DNA from: Alistipes ihumii AP11
GTDB lineage: Bacteria; Bacteroidota; Bacteroidia; Bacteroidales; Rikenellaceae
DNA length: 64,000 nt
Direction of reading: 5' to 3'
Assembly (NCBI RefSeq): GCF_025144665.1
Contig: NZ_CP102294.1
Coordinates: 2,108,001 to 2,172,000, forward strand
The notes beneath the pieces are model-generated. The model was given only the letters and a program-made list of their open reading frames with translations. It was not told the origin of the DNA and did not search any database. How positions within the stretch are numbered: position 1 is the first letter of the stretch; the number at the start of each line of letters is the position of its first letter. Shown in pieces: positions 1-9,493 of this stretch. Position numbers and translations under genes: made by a program.

Positions 1-201
1 CTGCGGACCGTTCCCGAATCCGTCCTCGGAGCGCGGATCGATACGATGATCGTCGAGCTGCGGACCGAACAGGATTCCGTACTGAGCATCGGATTCGTGT
101 CCCGCCGTCCGCCCGATCCGCTGCTCAAGAAGCTGAGCGAGCAGGAAGCGAAGTACAGATACGAAGAAAACGAAAACGAATCGAACGAGGAATCGAAATA
201 A
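1..201 (+). CDS. C-terminal fragment of an unidentified protein (runs in from before the window)
   Basis: The first reading frame is open from base 1 to a TAA at 199-201 and gives the last 66 residues of a protein. The tail is highly charged and rich in Glu, Asn and Lys (EENENESNEE near the end), so it is probably a flexible cytoplasmic or periplasmic end. I do not recognise the family. It lies on the same strand as the GspF-type gene 266 bases downstream and could be another part of the same secretion or pilus-like locus; that is inference from position only. Confidence 0.5.
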   Translation: MRTVPESVLGARIDTMIVELRTEQDSVLSIGFVSRRPPDPLLKKLSEQEAKYRYEENENESNEESK

Positions 202-467
202 AGCGAACACGTTCCCGAAAATGAAGAATCCGAAAATCTTATGCCGCCAACGACCTTCGATCCGCAACACTGCACGAGACATTATCGGCCCCTGCCGGAA
301 AACGACCGAATCGCCTATCGGTATCCGGATTGCCGCCGAGAGCGTTCCGTGTCGACTGCGGCATCGTGCACGTTCCGATACCCGGTTCTGCACCGGAACG
401 CAAGCGAATACGGGATCCCGTACTGTAACAAAGACGAGAATATCCTAAACCGAACGATCGAACTGCC

Positions 468-1547
468 ATGAACCCGAACGATTCTTTTGCTTTACCCAAG
501 CACGGAGGCCATCCGCTCAAAGACGCCCGCAAGGAGGCCATATTCGCCGAGCTGCACTCGCTGCTCGGCTCCGGACTCGATTTCAGCCGCTCGTTTTCAT
601 TGCTGATCGAGGGAGAGCGGGATGTACAAACAAAAACGCTGCTCAGCAGTCTCTACCGCTCGGTCGTACGCGGCGAGGCATTGGCCCGCGCCTTCGAGCG
701 GAGCGGACGCTTCGCTCCGCTCGACTGCGGAGTGCTGCGCCTCGGCGAGCAGACCGGGCGGCTCGACGAGGCGTTGGCTTTTCTGGCCGATTACTACCGC
801 AAGCGCATTGCGCAACGGCGTATGGTCAGCGGCGCGGTGAGCTATCCGCTGATTATCCTCTTTACGGCAATCGTCGTCGTGATTTTCATGGTGCTGGTGA
901 TCGTGCCGATGTTCGAGCAGGTCTACTCGCGCATGGGAGGCGAACTGCCGGCGATGACCCGGTGGATCATCTCGCTGTCGAGAGCTTTCCCGACCTATCT
1001 GACCGTCGCGGCGCTCGCGGGTGCGGGAAGCCTGTTGTGGTGGAAGGCCTATGGCGGCCGCCCTTGCGTACAGCGGTTTGCCTGCGGATGGCTGCTGAAG
1101 ATTCCTATAATGGGCGACACGTTGAAAAAGAGCGTGCAGGCCCGTTTCTTCCGCCTGCTCGGCCTGCTTGCTTCTTCTGGAGTCCCGCTGTTGCAGGGCA
1201 TCGGGATGCTCGAGGGGATCATTGTGTTTTATCCTTACCGCGTCTCCTTTGCACGGATTGCCCGCGAACTGGAACGGGGAGCTTGCCTGTCGGAGGCGCT
1301 GGAGCGCTTCGCGGAGCTCTACGACCGGCGGCTCGTCACGCTGCTGAGGGTGGGAGAGCAGACCGGCCGGCTGCCCGAAATGCTCGCCCGAGAAGGCGAC
1401 GTACTGACCGCAGAGCTCGAGCACCGCCTCCGCTCGCTGGGGAACTTGCTCGAACCCGTGCTGATCCTGCTGGTCGGCCTGCTCGTGGCCGTCATACTCG
1501 TCGCCATGTACCTGCCCATGTTCCGTCTCGGCGGTATCATGGGATAG
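468..1547 (+). CDS. GspF/PilC-type inner-membrane protein of a type II secretion or type IV pilus-like system
   Basis: The 359-residue protein has the two-repeat T2SSF architecture. One cytoplasmic helical domain is at about residues 20-140 and the second at about 215-335; each carries the family signature around the sequence GEQTGRL (near residues 93 and 292). Hydrophobic segments lie near residues 125-150, 175-195 and 325-350. In type II secretion and type IV pili this protein is the membrane platform that couples the cytoplasmic ATPase to pseudopilus assembly. No ATPase, secretin or pseudopilin gene is visible in the window, so the rest of the machine must be upstream or elsewhere. The length is a little below the usual ~400 residues. 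It sits about 140 bases ahead of two exported RHS genes on the same strand. Confidence 0.85.
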   Translation: MNPNDSFALPKHGGHPLKDARKEAIFAELHSLLGSGLDFSRSFSLLIEGERDVQTKTLLSSLYRSVVRGEALARAFERSGRFAPLDCGVLRLGEQTGRLDEALAFLADYYRKRIAQRRMVSGAVSYPLIILFTAIVVVIFMVLVIVPMFEQVYSRMGGELPAMTRWIISLSRAFPTYLTVAALAGAGSLLWWKAYGGRPCVQRFACGWLLKIPIMGDTLKKSVQARFFRLLGLLASSGVPLLQGIGMLEGIIVFYPYRVSFARIARELERGACLSEALERFAELYDRRLVTLLRVGEQTGRLPEMLAREGDVLTAELEHRLRSLGNLLEPVLILLVGLLVAVILVAMYLPMFRLGGIMG

Positions 1548-1687
1548 AACCCGACACCCGACCGATAACCGATGTCGAACCTGAAAAACTATTTGGCCTA
1601 TGAAAACGTGAATCTCCGCAAGTAAAATCAGCCTCGAAGGGCATGAACAGAAAAGAACACAAACGAAATCCTAAACCTACTACCGAT

Positions 1688-4600
1688 ATGATCCATAAAC
1701 GAATCGCCTTTCTATGTATGCTGCTTCCCTGTACGCTGTGGGGCCAGACCGACCGGACGAGTCCGACGGGCCGCATCGAGTTCCTGCCGCCGGAAGCCGC
1801 CTCGCTAATGCGCTACGTCGACTACCCGGTAAGCCATCTGACCGGAGTGCCCGACATCCGGATCCCGCTACATACGGTGCAGATCGGAAAGATATTCTTG
1901 CCTCTCACGCTCATGTTCCACACCGACAACTACTCCCGGCCGAATCAGCTTGCCGGAAGTGTGGGCAAAGGATGGTCACTGAGCACCGAACTGCAGATCA
2001 CCCGGCAGGTAAACGGGCTGGACGACCTGAACCACATGGAAAATACATTGGGATACTACTTCAATACGGATATACCGAGCGATTATTGCACAGACGTTCC
2101 AGTGGCTCGAACCGAACAGCAGGCGAGCAACTTCTATCACGGCAAGCGGGACGAGGAACCCGACCGCTTCTATTATCGTCTGCTCGACAAAAGCGGCGCG
2201 TTCTACTTCCGGCATCGGCCGGACGGAAGCGTCGAGGCAGTGCCGGTACCTTACAACGGCGTGAAGATCGAGTACGGCAGCGACAAGCGCTTCACGATCT
2301 GGGACACCGACGGCACGAAATACGTCTTTTCGTCCACGGCGACCGAAACGACTACGCCTGTCGGCAGCTCGTCGAACCAAACGGTTATCGTGGCATGGAA
2401 GTGCGAGCGAATATTCAGTCCGCAGGAACAACAAGAGGTGTCTTTCACTTACGGAGGACCCGTCACAAGATCTACCCATCGCTACGATGATCGAATCGAA
2501 ATATACGACAACGCGGGAGGCACCCACCCGGAACCTTATTCAGAACTTGAATACAATCCCTGTGCGAGAGTCAATTACCGAATGAAGGTATGGAACGGAG
2601 TCGAAAATCTTCCGGGTAATTTTTGGGAGGTTGCCGGCATCAAAGGGAAAGAGTGCACGCCGGGTTACAGAAGCTGGCTGGTTTATCACAAAGGACAGAT
2701 GGCGTATCTGTCCGACCTGACCGATAAGGCCCACGATCTCTATACGTCCGAGGATATTCCGGCATCATCGGCGACGCAACTCGTTTACCGCCATGTAAAA
2801 GAGATTACTTTTCGCGGAGGTCGAATGGTTTTCGATTACCCGGAATCCGGTATGTTGGGATCGATCGCCGTTCTCGACAACAGCGGCGACACGGTCAAGA
2901 AGATTGTTTTCGAGTTCAATCAGACCGATCCTCGGAATCTGGACAAGGATTTCTGGCGCAAACTGCTGTCAGTACGCTCGGGAGACGAGCTTTATTCTTT
3001 CGACTACCCGTATTTTGTCGGCGGCGGCGACCTGTACACGACCGACTACTGGGGTTATAAACAGTTGAATAAAAACATCGGTCGAGAAGCGAGTGTCGTC
3101 AGGCAAAAAATCCAGGCCAAGCGTGGAGGCGGTGTTTACAGCTTCGTGAACGGAAGCGTCATACAAGGTTCCTTGCACAGCAACGACAACGATCCCTCGC
3201 TGCCCGGCGATACATCGTTTACCATCGGGCACATCGACCAGTCGGAAGTCTTCGCCTATGACCAAACGCCCAAAACCTTTCTGACTATCCGATACCCGAC
3301 GGGAGGGTACGTCTCCTTTATAATGGGGCAGCACCGTTTCCGCAGCCGGTACGGAAAAAGGGAACCCCGAGGCGCCGGAGGATACCGCGTCGAAAAGATA
3401 CAGTTCCGCGATGCCGATTCGAAAGTTTTGCGCGAGAAGATTTATCGTTACGGACCCGACGAGGACGGATGCGGTTTCGTTAAAAGCGAGCCGTACTTCG
3501 ACGAGGATGTGGAGGGGGTGTTCAACCGAACCGGGGTAGTCGAGCAATGGGAGGATTATTATTATGAGAACACGAATATTCTGGATGAGTGCAATCATCC
3601 CGAATTTTGTGCTTTCTCTCTCCGCAAGCGCACATATCTGAAGGGTAGCAACCAAAGCCTTTCGTTCGAGAGCGGCAGCACGGTTCTTTACAGCGAAGTA
3701 GCCGAATACGAGATGGATACGGGTCGCCAATCGGGCAAAACGATTTACAAATACGACTTCTCCCTGTTCAACACGGTGTTCCCGATAAAATCCCCGCCTA
3801 ATGAACCTTATCCTCTGGAGCCCGAGCAATGGTACCTGACTCCGCTCGACTCGGTGATCCGCTACGAGTACAGGAACGGAAGCTACGAGTGGGTGCAGCG
3901 CGAGAAATACGTCTATAACAAGCACCTCGACTCGACGCTGATCTATCGATGCAGACTATTCCCCAGAAGGGTTCCCGTCTGGCTGTATACAAACGTCATA
4001 AGGAGTTCAGACGCAGAGGAGCTGTGGAGATACCGTAAAGCGGCCGGTGACCTGCTGTACCGCTACTCCGGCCTGCACACGGGCTGTCTGCAACTCGTTA
4101 CGAAAGAGGTCCAGACGCGCGACGCGCAGGGGCGCGTGTCGACGGACCGGACCCATTACCGCTACGACAGTCCGAACCGCTATGCGGTCGGGCGCGTCGA
4201 GCGTACGATGAGCGACGGCACGACGCTCGTCGAGCAGACGCTCTATCCCGAGGACTACGATCTCTCGGGCGGCGGAACGCTCGCCGAGCTGGTCGAGCGG
4301 AACATCGTCTCGGTCCCCGTCGAGCGCATCCGGCGGCGCGACGGGCTGGTCGTCTCGGGCGAGCTGTTCGGTTACGACGAGTGCGGCAATCCGACCTCGC
4401 AGAGCCGGCTGGAGAAGGACGATCTCTCCGAAAGCCTGTTCCGCCTGTCGAACAAGTCCTCGGCCGGAGCGTTCGCTCCCGAAGCGGGCCGCGCCGCATT
4501 CTCGCCGGATGCGGGCTACGCCGAAATTCTCTCGACACGCTTCGACGACTACGGCAATCCGATCGAAATCACCGGCCGCACGGCTCCCCGCTCGGTTTGC

Positions 4601-4957
4601 TACCTGTGGGGATACAACGGTTTGCATCCGGTGGCCGAACTCGTCGGCTGCTCGTATGGCGAACTGACATCCGTCGTCAGCCTGCCTACGATTCACACGA
4701 TGACCGTATCGGATACGCTTTCTTCGGGATTCCTGAACGTGCTGGCATCCCTGCGCAAGTCCCCTTATCTGAGCTCGGCCCACATCTCGACCTACACCTA
4801 CCGTCCGCTCGTGGGCATGCTTTCGGCCACCGATCCCCGAGGCTTCACCACATACTACGAGTACGACCCCTTCGGCCGGCTCCGCTCGATTCACTACTAC
4901 GAAGGTACACAGAAAAAAACGTTGAAATACTATGAATACCGCTATAAGAACCGATAG
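1688..4957 (+). CDS. Exported RHS/YD-repeat protein (first of a tandem pair)
   Basis: I start it at 1688 because the peptide MIHKRIAFLCMLLPCTLWGQ is a clean signal peptide; an upstream in-frame ATG at 1643 would add 15 hydrophilic residues. The mature protein is about 1,070 residues with many Tyr-rich beta repeats of the RHS/YD type, clearest near the C terminus (YEYDPFGRL just before the end, and DDYGNPIEI). It stops without a hypervariable toxin tip or the DPxG core terminator seen in its downstream neighbour. It may therefore be a shell or carrier component, or an independent surface protein. The next RHS gene starts 67 bases downstream and is probably co-transcribed. The precise role is unknown. 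Confidence 0.8.
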   Translation: MIHKRIAFLCMLLPCTLWGQTDRTSPTGRIEFLPPEAASLMRYVDYPVSHLTGVPDIRIPLHTVQIGKIFLPLTLMFHTDNYSRPNQLAGSVGKGWSLSTELQITRQVNGLDDLNHMENTLGYYFNTDIPSDYCTDVPVARTEQQASNFYHGKRDEEPDRFYYRLLDKSGAFYFRHRPDGSVEAVPVPYNGVKIEYGSDKRFTIWDTDGTKYVFSSTATETTTPVGSSSNQTVIVAWKCERIFSPQEQQEVSFTYGGPVTRSTHRYDDRIEIYDNAGGTHPEPYSELEYNPCARVNYRMKVWNGVENLPGNFWEVAGIKGKECTPGYRSWLVYHKGQMAYLSDLTDKAHDLYTSEDIPASSATQLVYRHVKEITFRGGRMVFDYPESGMLGSIAVLDNSGDTVKKIVFEFNQTDPRNLDKDFWRKLLSVRSGDELYSFDYPYFVGGGDLYTTDYWGYKQLNKNIGREASVVRQKIQAKRGGGVYSFVNGSVIQGSLHSNDNDPSLPGDTSFTIGHIDQSEVFAYDQTPKTFLTIRYPTGGYVSFIMGQHRFRSRYGKREPRGAGGYRVEKIQFRDADSKVLREKIYRYGPDEDGCGFVKSEPYFDEDVEGVFNRTGVVEQWEDYYYENTNILDECNHPEFCAFSLRKRTYLKGSNQSLSFESGSTVLYSEVAEYEMDTGRQSGKTIYKYDFSLFNTVFPIKSPPNEPYPLEPEQWYLTPLDSVIRYEYRNGSYEWVQREKYVYNKHLDSTLIYRCRLFPRRVPVWLYTNVIRSSDAEELWRYRKAAGDLLYRYSGLHTGCLQLVTKEVQTRDAQGRVSTDRTHYRYDSPNRYAVGRVERTMSDGTTLVEQTLYPEDYDLSGGGTLAELVERNIVSVPVERIRRRDGLVVSGELFGYDECGNPTSQSRLEKDDLSESLFRLSNKSSAGAFAPEAGRAAFSPDAGYAEILSTRFDDYGNPIEITGRTAPRSVCYLWGYNGLHPVAELVGCSYGELTSVVSLPTIHTMTVSDTLSSGFLNVLASLRKSPYLSSAHISTYTYRPLVGMLSATDPRGFTTYYEYDPFGRLRSIHYYEGTQKKTLKYYEYRYKNR

Positions 4958-5024
4958 TCGCCGTTGCGCGTGGTGCGCGAACCGGCCGGCCGGACCGGAC
5001 ATCCCGTCGTCCGGCAACCGCCCG

Positions 5025-8000
5025 ATGAAAAGACATATGCTGCTGCTCATCTTGACGCTGATCTCCCTCTCGGTAGTCCGTGGCGCCGAGCTAAACCCCG
5101 GCAGAATCCGGGGCGAACAGAGGATCGAGGCCGGAGCCGTGCCCGCCCCGATCCGGAACGACCTGTTGCCGTACGGTTCGACGGCGGTACCCTACACCTT
5201 CCAGTGGGAATACGCCGAGGAGGCGAATCTGGGGCTCGGCTGGCTGATTATCTTCGGCGCTACGTCCGAGAGCTACCAGCCCGGAGCGCTCGGCAAGAGC
5301 ACCCGCTACCGTCGGGCGGTCGTCTATATGGACGGCATAGTCCAAAAAAGGGCCTACACGAACGAGGTGCTCGTTACGGTCACTCCGGCGACTCAGCCGC
5401 TGACTCCCGGCAGCATATCGGGCGATCAGACGGTAGAGGCCGGCGTCCGGCCCGCCGAACTCGCGAATGTCGTTTCGCCGCAAAACCCGGGCGGCACATA
5501 CGTCGTATTCTGGCAGTCGGCCCCGACCTCCTCGGGTCCGTGGACCCATATCGCCGGAGCTACCGCCCTCGCGTACCGGCCGCAGCCGCTCGCGGCTACG
5601 ACCTACTTTCGCCGGGGAGCGAACCGGGCCGACGGGCAAAACGCCTACTCGAACGTCGTCTGCGTCCGGGTCGTGCAGCCCCTGAGTGACGCGAACTACG
5701 TGCTCGAGTACGAGCCGTTGACCGCAACCGACGACCCGCGCACGCTCGATGCCGGACAGTGCCGCCGCACGGCGACCTATGCGGACGGACTGGGACGGCC
5801 CGTGCAGACCGTTCGTATCGGGGCCTCTCCCTCGGGAGCCGACCTGGTCACGCGGACCGACTACGACAGTGCCGGCCGCGAGAGTCGGTCGTGGCTTCCC
5901 GTACCCGTGCCGAACAACGGAGGCAAGTATGTCGCACCGGCCACCCTCGCCGCACGGGCCGAGAGTTTCTATGCCGACGAAGCCCCCTACGGGCGGACCC
6001 TCTACGAGGCTTCTCCTCTGGGCCGGACGGCATCGGTTTTCGGTCCGGGCAAGGCTTGGCACGAAAGCGGCCGCGCCGTGCGGAACCGCTATCTGACGAA
6101 CTCCGCGGCTGACTCGCTGCGCTGCGCACGCTACGTGGCCGACAGCGACCGGGACGCCGTGCGGCTCTCCCGGCAGGGAGACTATCCGGAGGGCGAGCTG
6201 CTCGTGACCGCCGCGACGGACGAGGACGGACGGCTGTCGTACACGTTCCAAGACAAGGGCGGACAAAGCGTTCTCATCCGGCGGATGAATGGCTCCGAGA
6301 CGCTCGACACCTACTACGTCTACGATGCTTGCGGCCTGCTGCGGGCCGTGCTGCCTCCGAAAGCCTCGGCGATGCTCGAGTCGCAGACCGGAGCGCTCGA
6401 CATGTCCTCGGCGACCGTCGCCGATCTGACCTACCTCTACCGCTACGACCGCCGGGGCCGTCCCGTCGGAGTCAGGCGTCCCGGGGCTCAGGAAGTACGC
6501 TATCTGTACGACGATACGGACCGTCCCGTTTTTTCACAGGACGGCGTGCAGCGACGCTCGGGAGAATGGTCCTATTCGATTCCCGACGCGCTGGGCCGCG
6601 AGGTTCTTCGAGGAACTTGCAAGACGCTCGGCGGAGCGAACCTTGCGCAAAGCCTGCTCGACGGGAAAACGCTCGTCGCACGATACGACGGCTCGTCGGG
6701 CGATGCCGGGTACGCCGTTCTGCTCGACGGACAGGCGGTCGAACTGGCCGGCGGACGCTTCCTCTCGGCCCAGTATTACGACTCCTACGACTTTCTTTCC
6801 CGCTCGGAGTTCTCCGAACTCGGATTCGAGAACGACCCGAACTACGGCAAACGGTACACCGGCGGAGACAAGAGCCTCCATACGGGAAGCATCCGCACGA
6901 GCTTGTCGCCCCAGCAGACCGTCCGGATGCCCGAGGCATACTATTACGACCTGCACGGACGACTCGTTCAGTCCAACGGCCGCAACCACCTCGGAGGAAA
7001 GGACCGGTATCTTGCGCGGTACGACTTCACGGGGCGGCCGGTCCAGACCCGGGAGTCGCATTCTTCTTCGGCCAGCGGCTCGCAAAGGGGACTGACGACG
7101 ACCCTCGCATACGATCATGACGGACGTCTTTCGCAGCGGCGGACGACGCTCTCATCCGTGACGACTCCTCTCACGGCGAGATACTCCTACGACGAGGCGG
7201 GAAGACTGAGCGAAAAAACACTCGGCCCGACTCCCGTAAGCTATACGTACAACGTCCGAGGCTGGATCGGCAAGATTGCGAGCGCTCCGTTCGTCTCCGA
7301 ACTCCGATACGAGAACCCTCGGTACGGAGGCGCTCCTCTCTACTCGGGCATGGTCTCGCAGTGGACATGGAAGCACGGACAGCAACCCGAAAACGATTAT
7401 GTGTTCTCCTACGACGGTGTCGGACGGATGGTCGCAGCCAAGCACTTCGTGGACGGAGCGAGAACCGACGGTTACACGGAGCGCGGAATCCGCTACGACG
7501 CGAACGGGAACCTGCTGGCCATATCGAGGACGGCCGGAGGAGCGGTGAGCGACAGTCTGCGGTTCACCCTCGGCGGAGACGTGCTGTTGGACGTCTCAGG
7601 GACCTCGACGGGCGTGTTCGAGTACGATCCGAGCGGGAATTTGGTGAAAGACGGGCTGAATCGTTTGGAATTCAGTTATAATTGTTTAAATTTGATGCAG
7701 ACGGTACAGACTACCGTCGGAGCGTCCAAGGCTCAGTTCACCTACGGATCGGACGGCAGGAAGCTCTCGGAGAAAGCCAGAACCGGCGGGTTCGAGTACT
7801 TGGGTTCTTTGATATATGCTTATCGCGGCGGTACTCTCTCCCTCGCGCAAGCGGTGACCGACGAGGGGACGATTCAGTCGGCGGGAGTGAATTACTTTAT
7901 CCGGGATCATCTGGGCAGCGTCCGTGCCGTCGTGGACCACACGGGCAAGATCGTCGAGCGGAACGACTACTATCCTTTCGGGGGACGGCATGAAAATGCC

Positions 8001-8834
8001 TCTTTGCCCTTGACAAGCGTCAATCGCTACAAGTTCGGCGGCAAGGAAACGCTCGAACCGGTCAGCCTCGATATGCTCGACTTCGGAGCCAGATTCTACG
8101 ACCCGAGGATCGCTCGCTGGAATACGCAGGACCCGTTGGCGGAGAAATACTTCTCGCTTTCACCCTATAATTATTGTGCTGGAAATCCCATCACGTTGGT
8201 CGATCCGACGGGGATGGTAATGGACGATTATCGTTTGAAGAAAAATGGAGAGATCGAGTTGATGAAAAAGACAAACGATAATTACGATGTCATTTATGCT
8301 GAAAATGAAAAAGGAGAAGTAGATTTGTTCAAATCAATTCAAATAGATAAAAACATTCTACCGTCCAAGAAAAGTGATAATTCGGAAATATCGAAAACGC
8401 CCTATGATTATTACGAGATTTTCGATGATAATCAAGCACAAAAATTGACCGAATTCGTCTGGGAAAATTCAACGGTAGAATGGGGGGTGACTTCTGTGGA
8501 TATTATTGATCATCAACAGTATCAATCCGTAAACTATCTGTCAACTTCTCACTTAGAAAGTCAAGAATATGGAGCAGCAGCATTATTCAAAATGCTAACG
8601 ACATTTCCTAATCGTCAAATGAAATATATACTAGATTACAAGAAAAATGAACACAACCATCCAAATGGAACAGCTTGTTATTCAAATGCAGACTTGCAAT
8701 TTGCAATGATGATATGGCGAATGTTTCCTAACGCTGTGTTTAATATTTACATTCCATCAAAATATCGTCCAATAAAATCTATACTTCCGATCAAATTCGA
8801 CATACCGGAAACAGTTGTATTTAAATCTAAATGA
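5025..8834 (+). CDS. Exported RHS core protein (DUF6443-type) with C-terminal JAB/JAMM-like toxin tip
   Basis: I start it at 5025, where MKRHMLLLILTLISLSVVRG is a signal peptide; the in-frame ATG at 4932 overlaps the previous gene and adds a non-signal stretch. Two related ~85-residue repeats, each beginning with a G-I-x-G-(D/E)-Q pattern followed by EAG, come first. A DUF6443-like region (TYADGLGRPVQTV) and a long YD-repeat shell follow, with the core ending at DPTGM near residue 1060. Everything after this is a ~205-residue tip in AT-rich DNA. The tip contains H1210-x-H1212, S1220 and D1223 in the spacing H-x-H-x7-S-x2-D, the zinc-binding pattern of JAMM/MPN+ peptidases. By analogy with polymorphic toxins the shell encloses and delivers the tip. 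The small gene 7 bases downstream is the likely immunity gene. Confidence 0.85.
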   Translation: MKRHMLLLILTLISLSVVRGAELNPGRIRGEQRIEAGAVPAPIRNDLLPYGSTAVPYTFQWEYAEEANLGLGWLIIFGATSESYQPGALGKSTRYRRAVVYMDGIVQKRAYTNEVLVTVTPATQPLTPGSISGDQTVEAGVRPAELANVVSPQNPGGTYVVFWQSAPTSSGPWTHIAGATALAYRPQPLAATTYFRRGANRADGQNAYSNVVCVRVVQPLSDANYVLEYEPLTATDDPRTLDAGQCRRTATYADGLGRPVQTVRIGASPSGADLVTRTDYDSAGRESRSWLPVPVPNNGGKYVAPATLAARAESFYADEAPYGRTLYEASPLGRTASVFGPGKAWHESGRAVRNRYLTNSAADSLRCARYVADSDRDAVRLSRQGDYPEGELLVTAATDEDGRLSYTFQDKGGQSVLIRRMNGSETLDTYYVYDACGLLRAVLPPKASAMLESQTGALDMSSATVADLTYLYRYDRRGRPVGVRRPGAQEVRYLYDDTDRPVFSQDGVQRRSGEWSYSIPDALGREVLRGTCKTLGGANLAQSLLDGKTLVARYDGSSGDAGYAVLLDGQAVELAGGRFLSAQYYDSYDFLSRSEFSELGFENDPNYGKRYTGGDKSLHTGSIRTSLSPQQTVRMPEAYYYDLHGRLVQSNGRNHLGGKDRYLARYDFTGRPVQTRESHSSSASGSQRGLTTTLAYDHDGRLSQRRTTLSSVTTPLTARYSYDEAGRLSEKTLGPTPVSYTYNVRGWIGKIASAPFVSELRYENPRYGGAPLYSGMVSQWTWKHGQQPENDYVFSYDGVGRMVAAKHFVDGARTDGYTERGIRYDANGNLLAISRTAGGAVSDSLRFTLGGDVLLDVSGTSTGVFEYDPSGNLVKDGLNRLEFSYNCLNLMQTVQTTVGASKAQFTYGSDGRKLSEKARTGGFEYLGSLIYAYRGGTLSLAQAVTDEGTIQSAGVNYFIRDHLGSVRAVVDHTGKIVERNDYYPFGGRHENASLPLTSVNRYKFGGKETLEPVSLDMLDFGARFYDPRIARWNTQDPLAEKYFSLSPYNYCAGNPITLVDPTGMVMDDYRLKKNGEIELMKKTNDNYDVIYAENEKGEVDLFKSIQIDKNILPSKKSDNSEISKTPYDYYEIFDDNQAQKLTEFVWENSTVEWGVTSVDIIDHQQYQSVNYLSTSHLESQEYGAAALFKMLTTFPNRQMKYILDYKKNEHNHPNGTACYSNADLQFAMMIWRMFPNAVFNIYIPSKYRPIKSILPIKFDIPETVVFKSK
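6526..8216 (+). repeat. RHS core repeat, copy A (in the intact gene)
   Basis: This 3' part of the RHS core is repeated at 9494-11184 (copy B, constant offset 2968, no net indel) and, for its last ~590 bases, at 12490-13081 (copy C, offset 4864-4865). A and B are nearly identical except for scattered substitutions and two dense patches at A 7130-7182 and A 7996-8021. All three end at the codons for DPTGM, exactly where the toxin tips begin. Confidence 0.9.
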
Positions 8835-8841
8835 AAATATT

Positions 8842-9414
8842 ATGAAACGTCTTTTGTATTTATCTATTTTCTTTCTGCAATTTTCTCGGTGTACCTGTTG
8901 TCAACATGGAGGGAATAATATGCAACATAATGTCACCTCCCGTAAGGATACATTAAAAGTCACAACTTATTTGATGGAGATTAATGAACCCAAACTAGAT
9001 TCTTTAATAAAGAAGATTGCAGATACTGTTGTCCAATTGAATAGGCAGAGAAAAACAATCTATAATGAAATGGGACATCCCTATACTGAAACTCCATGGC
9101 GTTCAGTTGTGGTAAGTATTCTGAAACAACAAAAGGACAATTTATTGGGTTTTCAATTAGTTGCGTGGTTAGATAATCGCACTAATTTATCTTCCGATTA
9201 TTACGGTTGCATCAAAGTATATGATTTGTTGTTCTGGATTAAACTTTATGAACAAAGTGCTTTGATACCGTATGATTTGTTCTCAATACAAGATACAATA
9301 ACTTTGAATAAAACAAACGAAATAATTGCCAATATTGAAAATCCAGAATGGTTTTATATGTATAATATCCAGAATGATAAATTAAAATATATAAAAAGTT
9401 TGAATACAAAGTAA
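8842..9414 (+). CDS. Putative immunity protein for the JAMM-like RHS tip, exported (possible lipoprotein)
   Basis: I start it at 8842, 7 bases after the RHS stop; an in-frame ATG at 8815 overlaps that gene and would bury the signal peptide. The 190-residue product begins with a basic-hydrophobic signal (MKRLLYLSIFFLQF) followed by SRC, which could serve as a lipobox, so it is probably exported and perhaps lipid-anchored. The rest is a mixed alpha/beta sequence that I do not recognise. Position, size and AT-rich base composition matching the toxin tip make it the best candidate for the tip's immunity protein. A strong hairpin terminator follows at 9453-9487. Confidence 0.6.
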   Translation: MKRLLYLSIFFLQFSRCTCCQHGGNNMQHNVTSRKDTLKVTTYLMEINEPKLDSLIKKIADTVVQLNRQRKTIYNEMGHPYTETPWRSVVVSILKQQKDNLLGFQLVAWLDNRTNLSSDYYGCIKVYDLLFWIKLYEQSALIPYDLFSIQDTITLNKTNEIIANIENPEWFYMYNIQNDKLKYIKSLNTK

Positions 9415-9452
9415 TAATAGAGGACACGAAGAAAGTATGATAACGATATAGC

Positions 9453-9487
9453 AGAAAGGGAGCAATCGATTTGATTGCTCCCTTTCT
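9453..9487 (+). terminator. Rho-independent-type hairpin ending the RHS/immunity transcript
   Basis: A perfect 15-bp inverted repeat (9453-9467 and 9473-9487) with a 5-base loop lies 38 bases after the immunity gene. The tract after the stem is not immediately T-rich, but TTTTTT occurs at 9497-9502. The next RHS core copy starts only 7 bases after the stem, so this marks a module boundary. Confidence 0.65.
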
Positions 9488-9493
9488 CATGCT

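Noticed and set aside
241-471. 76-codon open frame whose stop overlaps the gspF start as ATGA
   Set aside because: The overlap suggests coupling, but the peptide is rich in Arg, Cys, Tyr and Pro, has no signal or family, and an equally long frame exists in another register at 221-448. I could not support it as a gene.
1572-1625. 17-codon ORF (MSNLKNYLAYENVNLRK) between gspF and the first RHS gene
   Set aside because: Its codons look plausible, but it is too short to judge and has no context; it may be a leader peptide or the remnant of a gene start.
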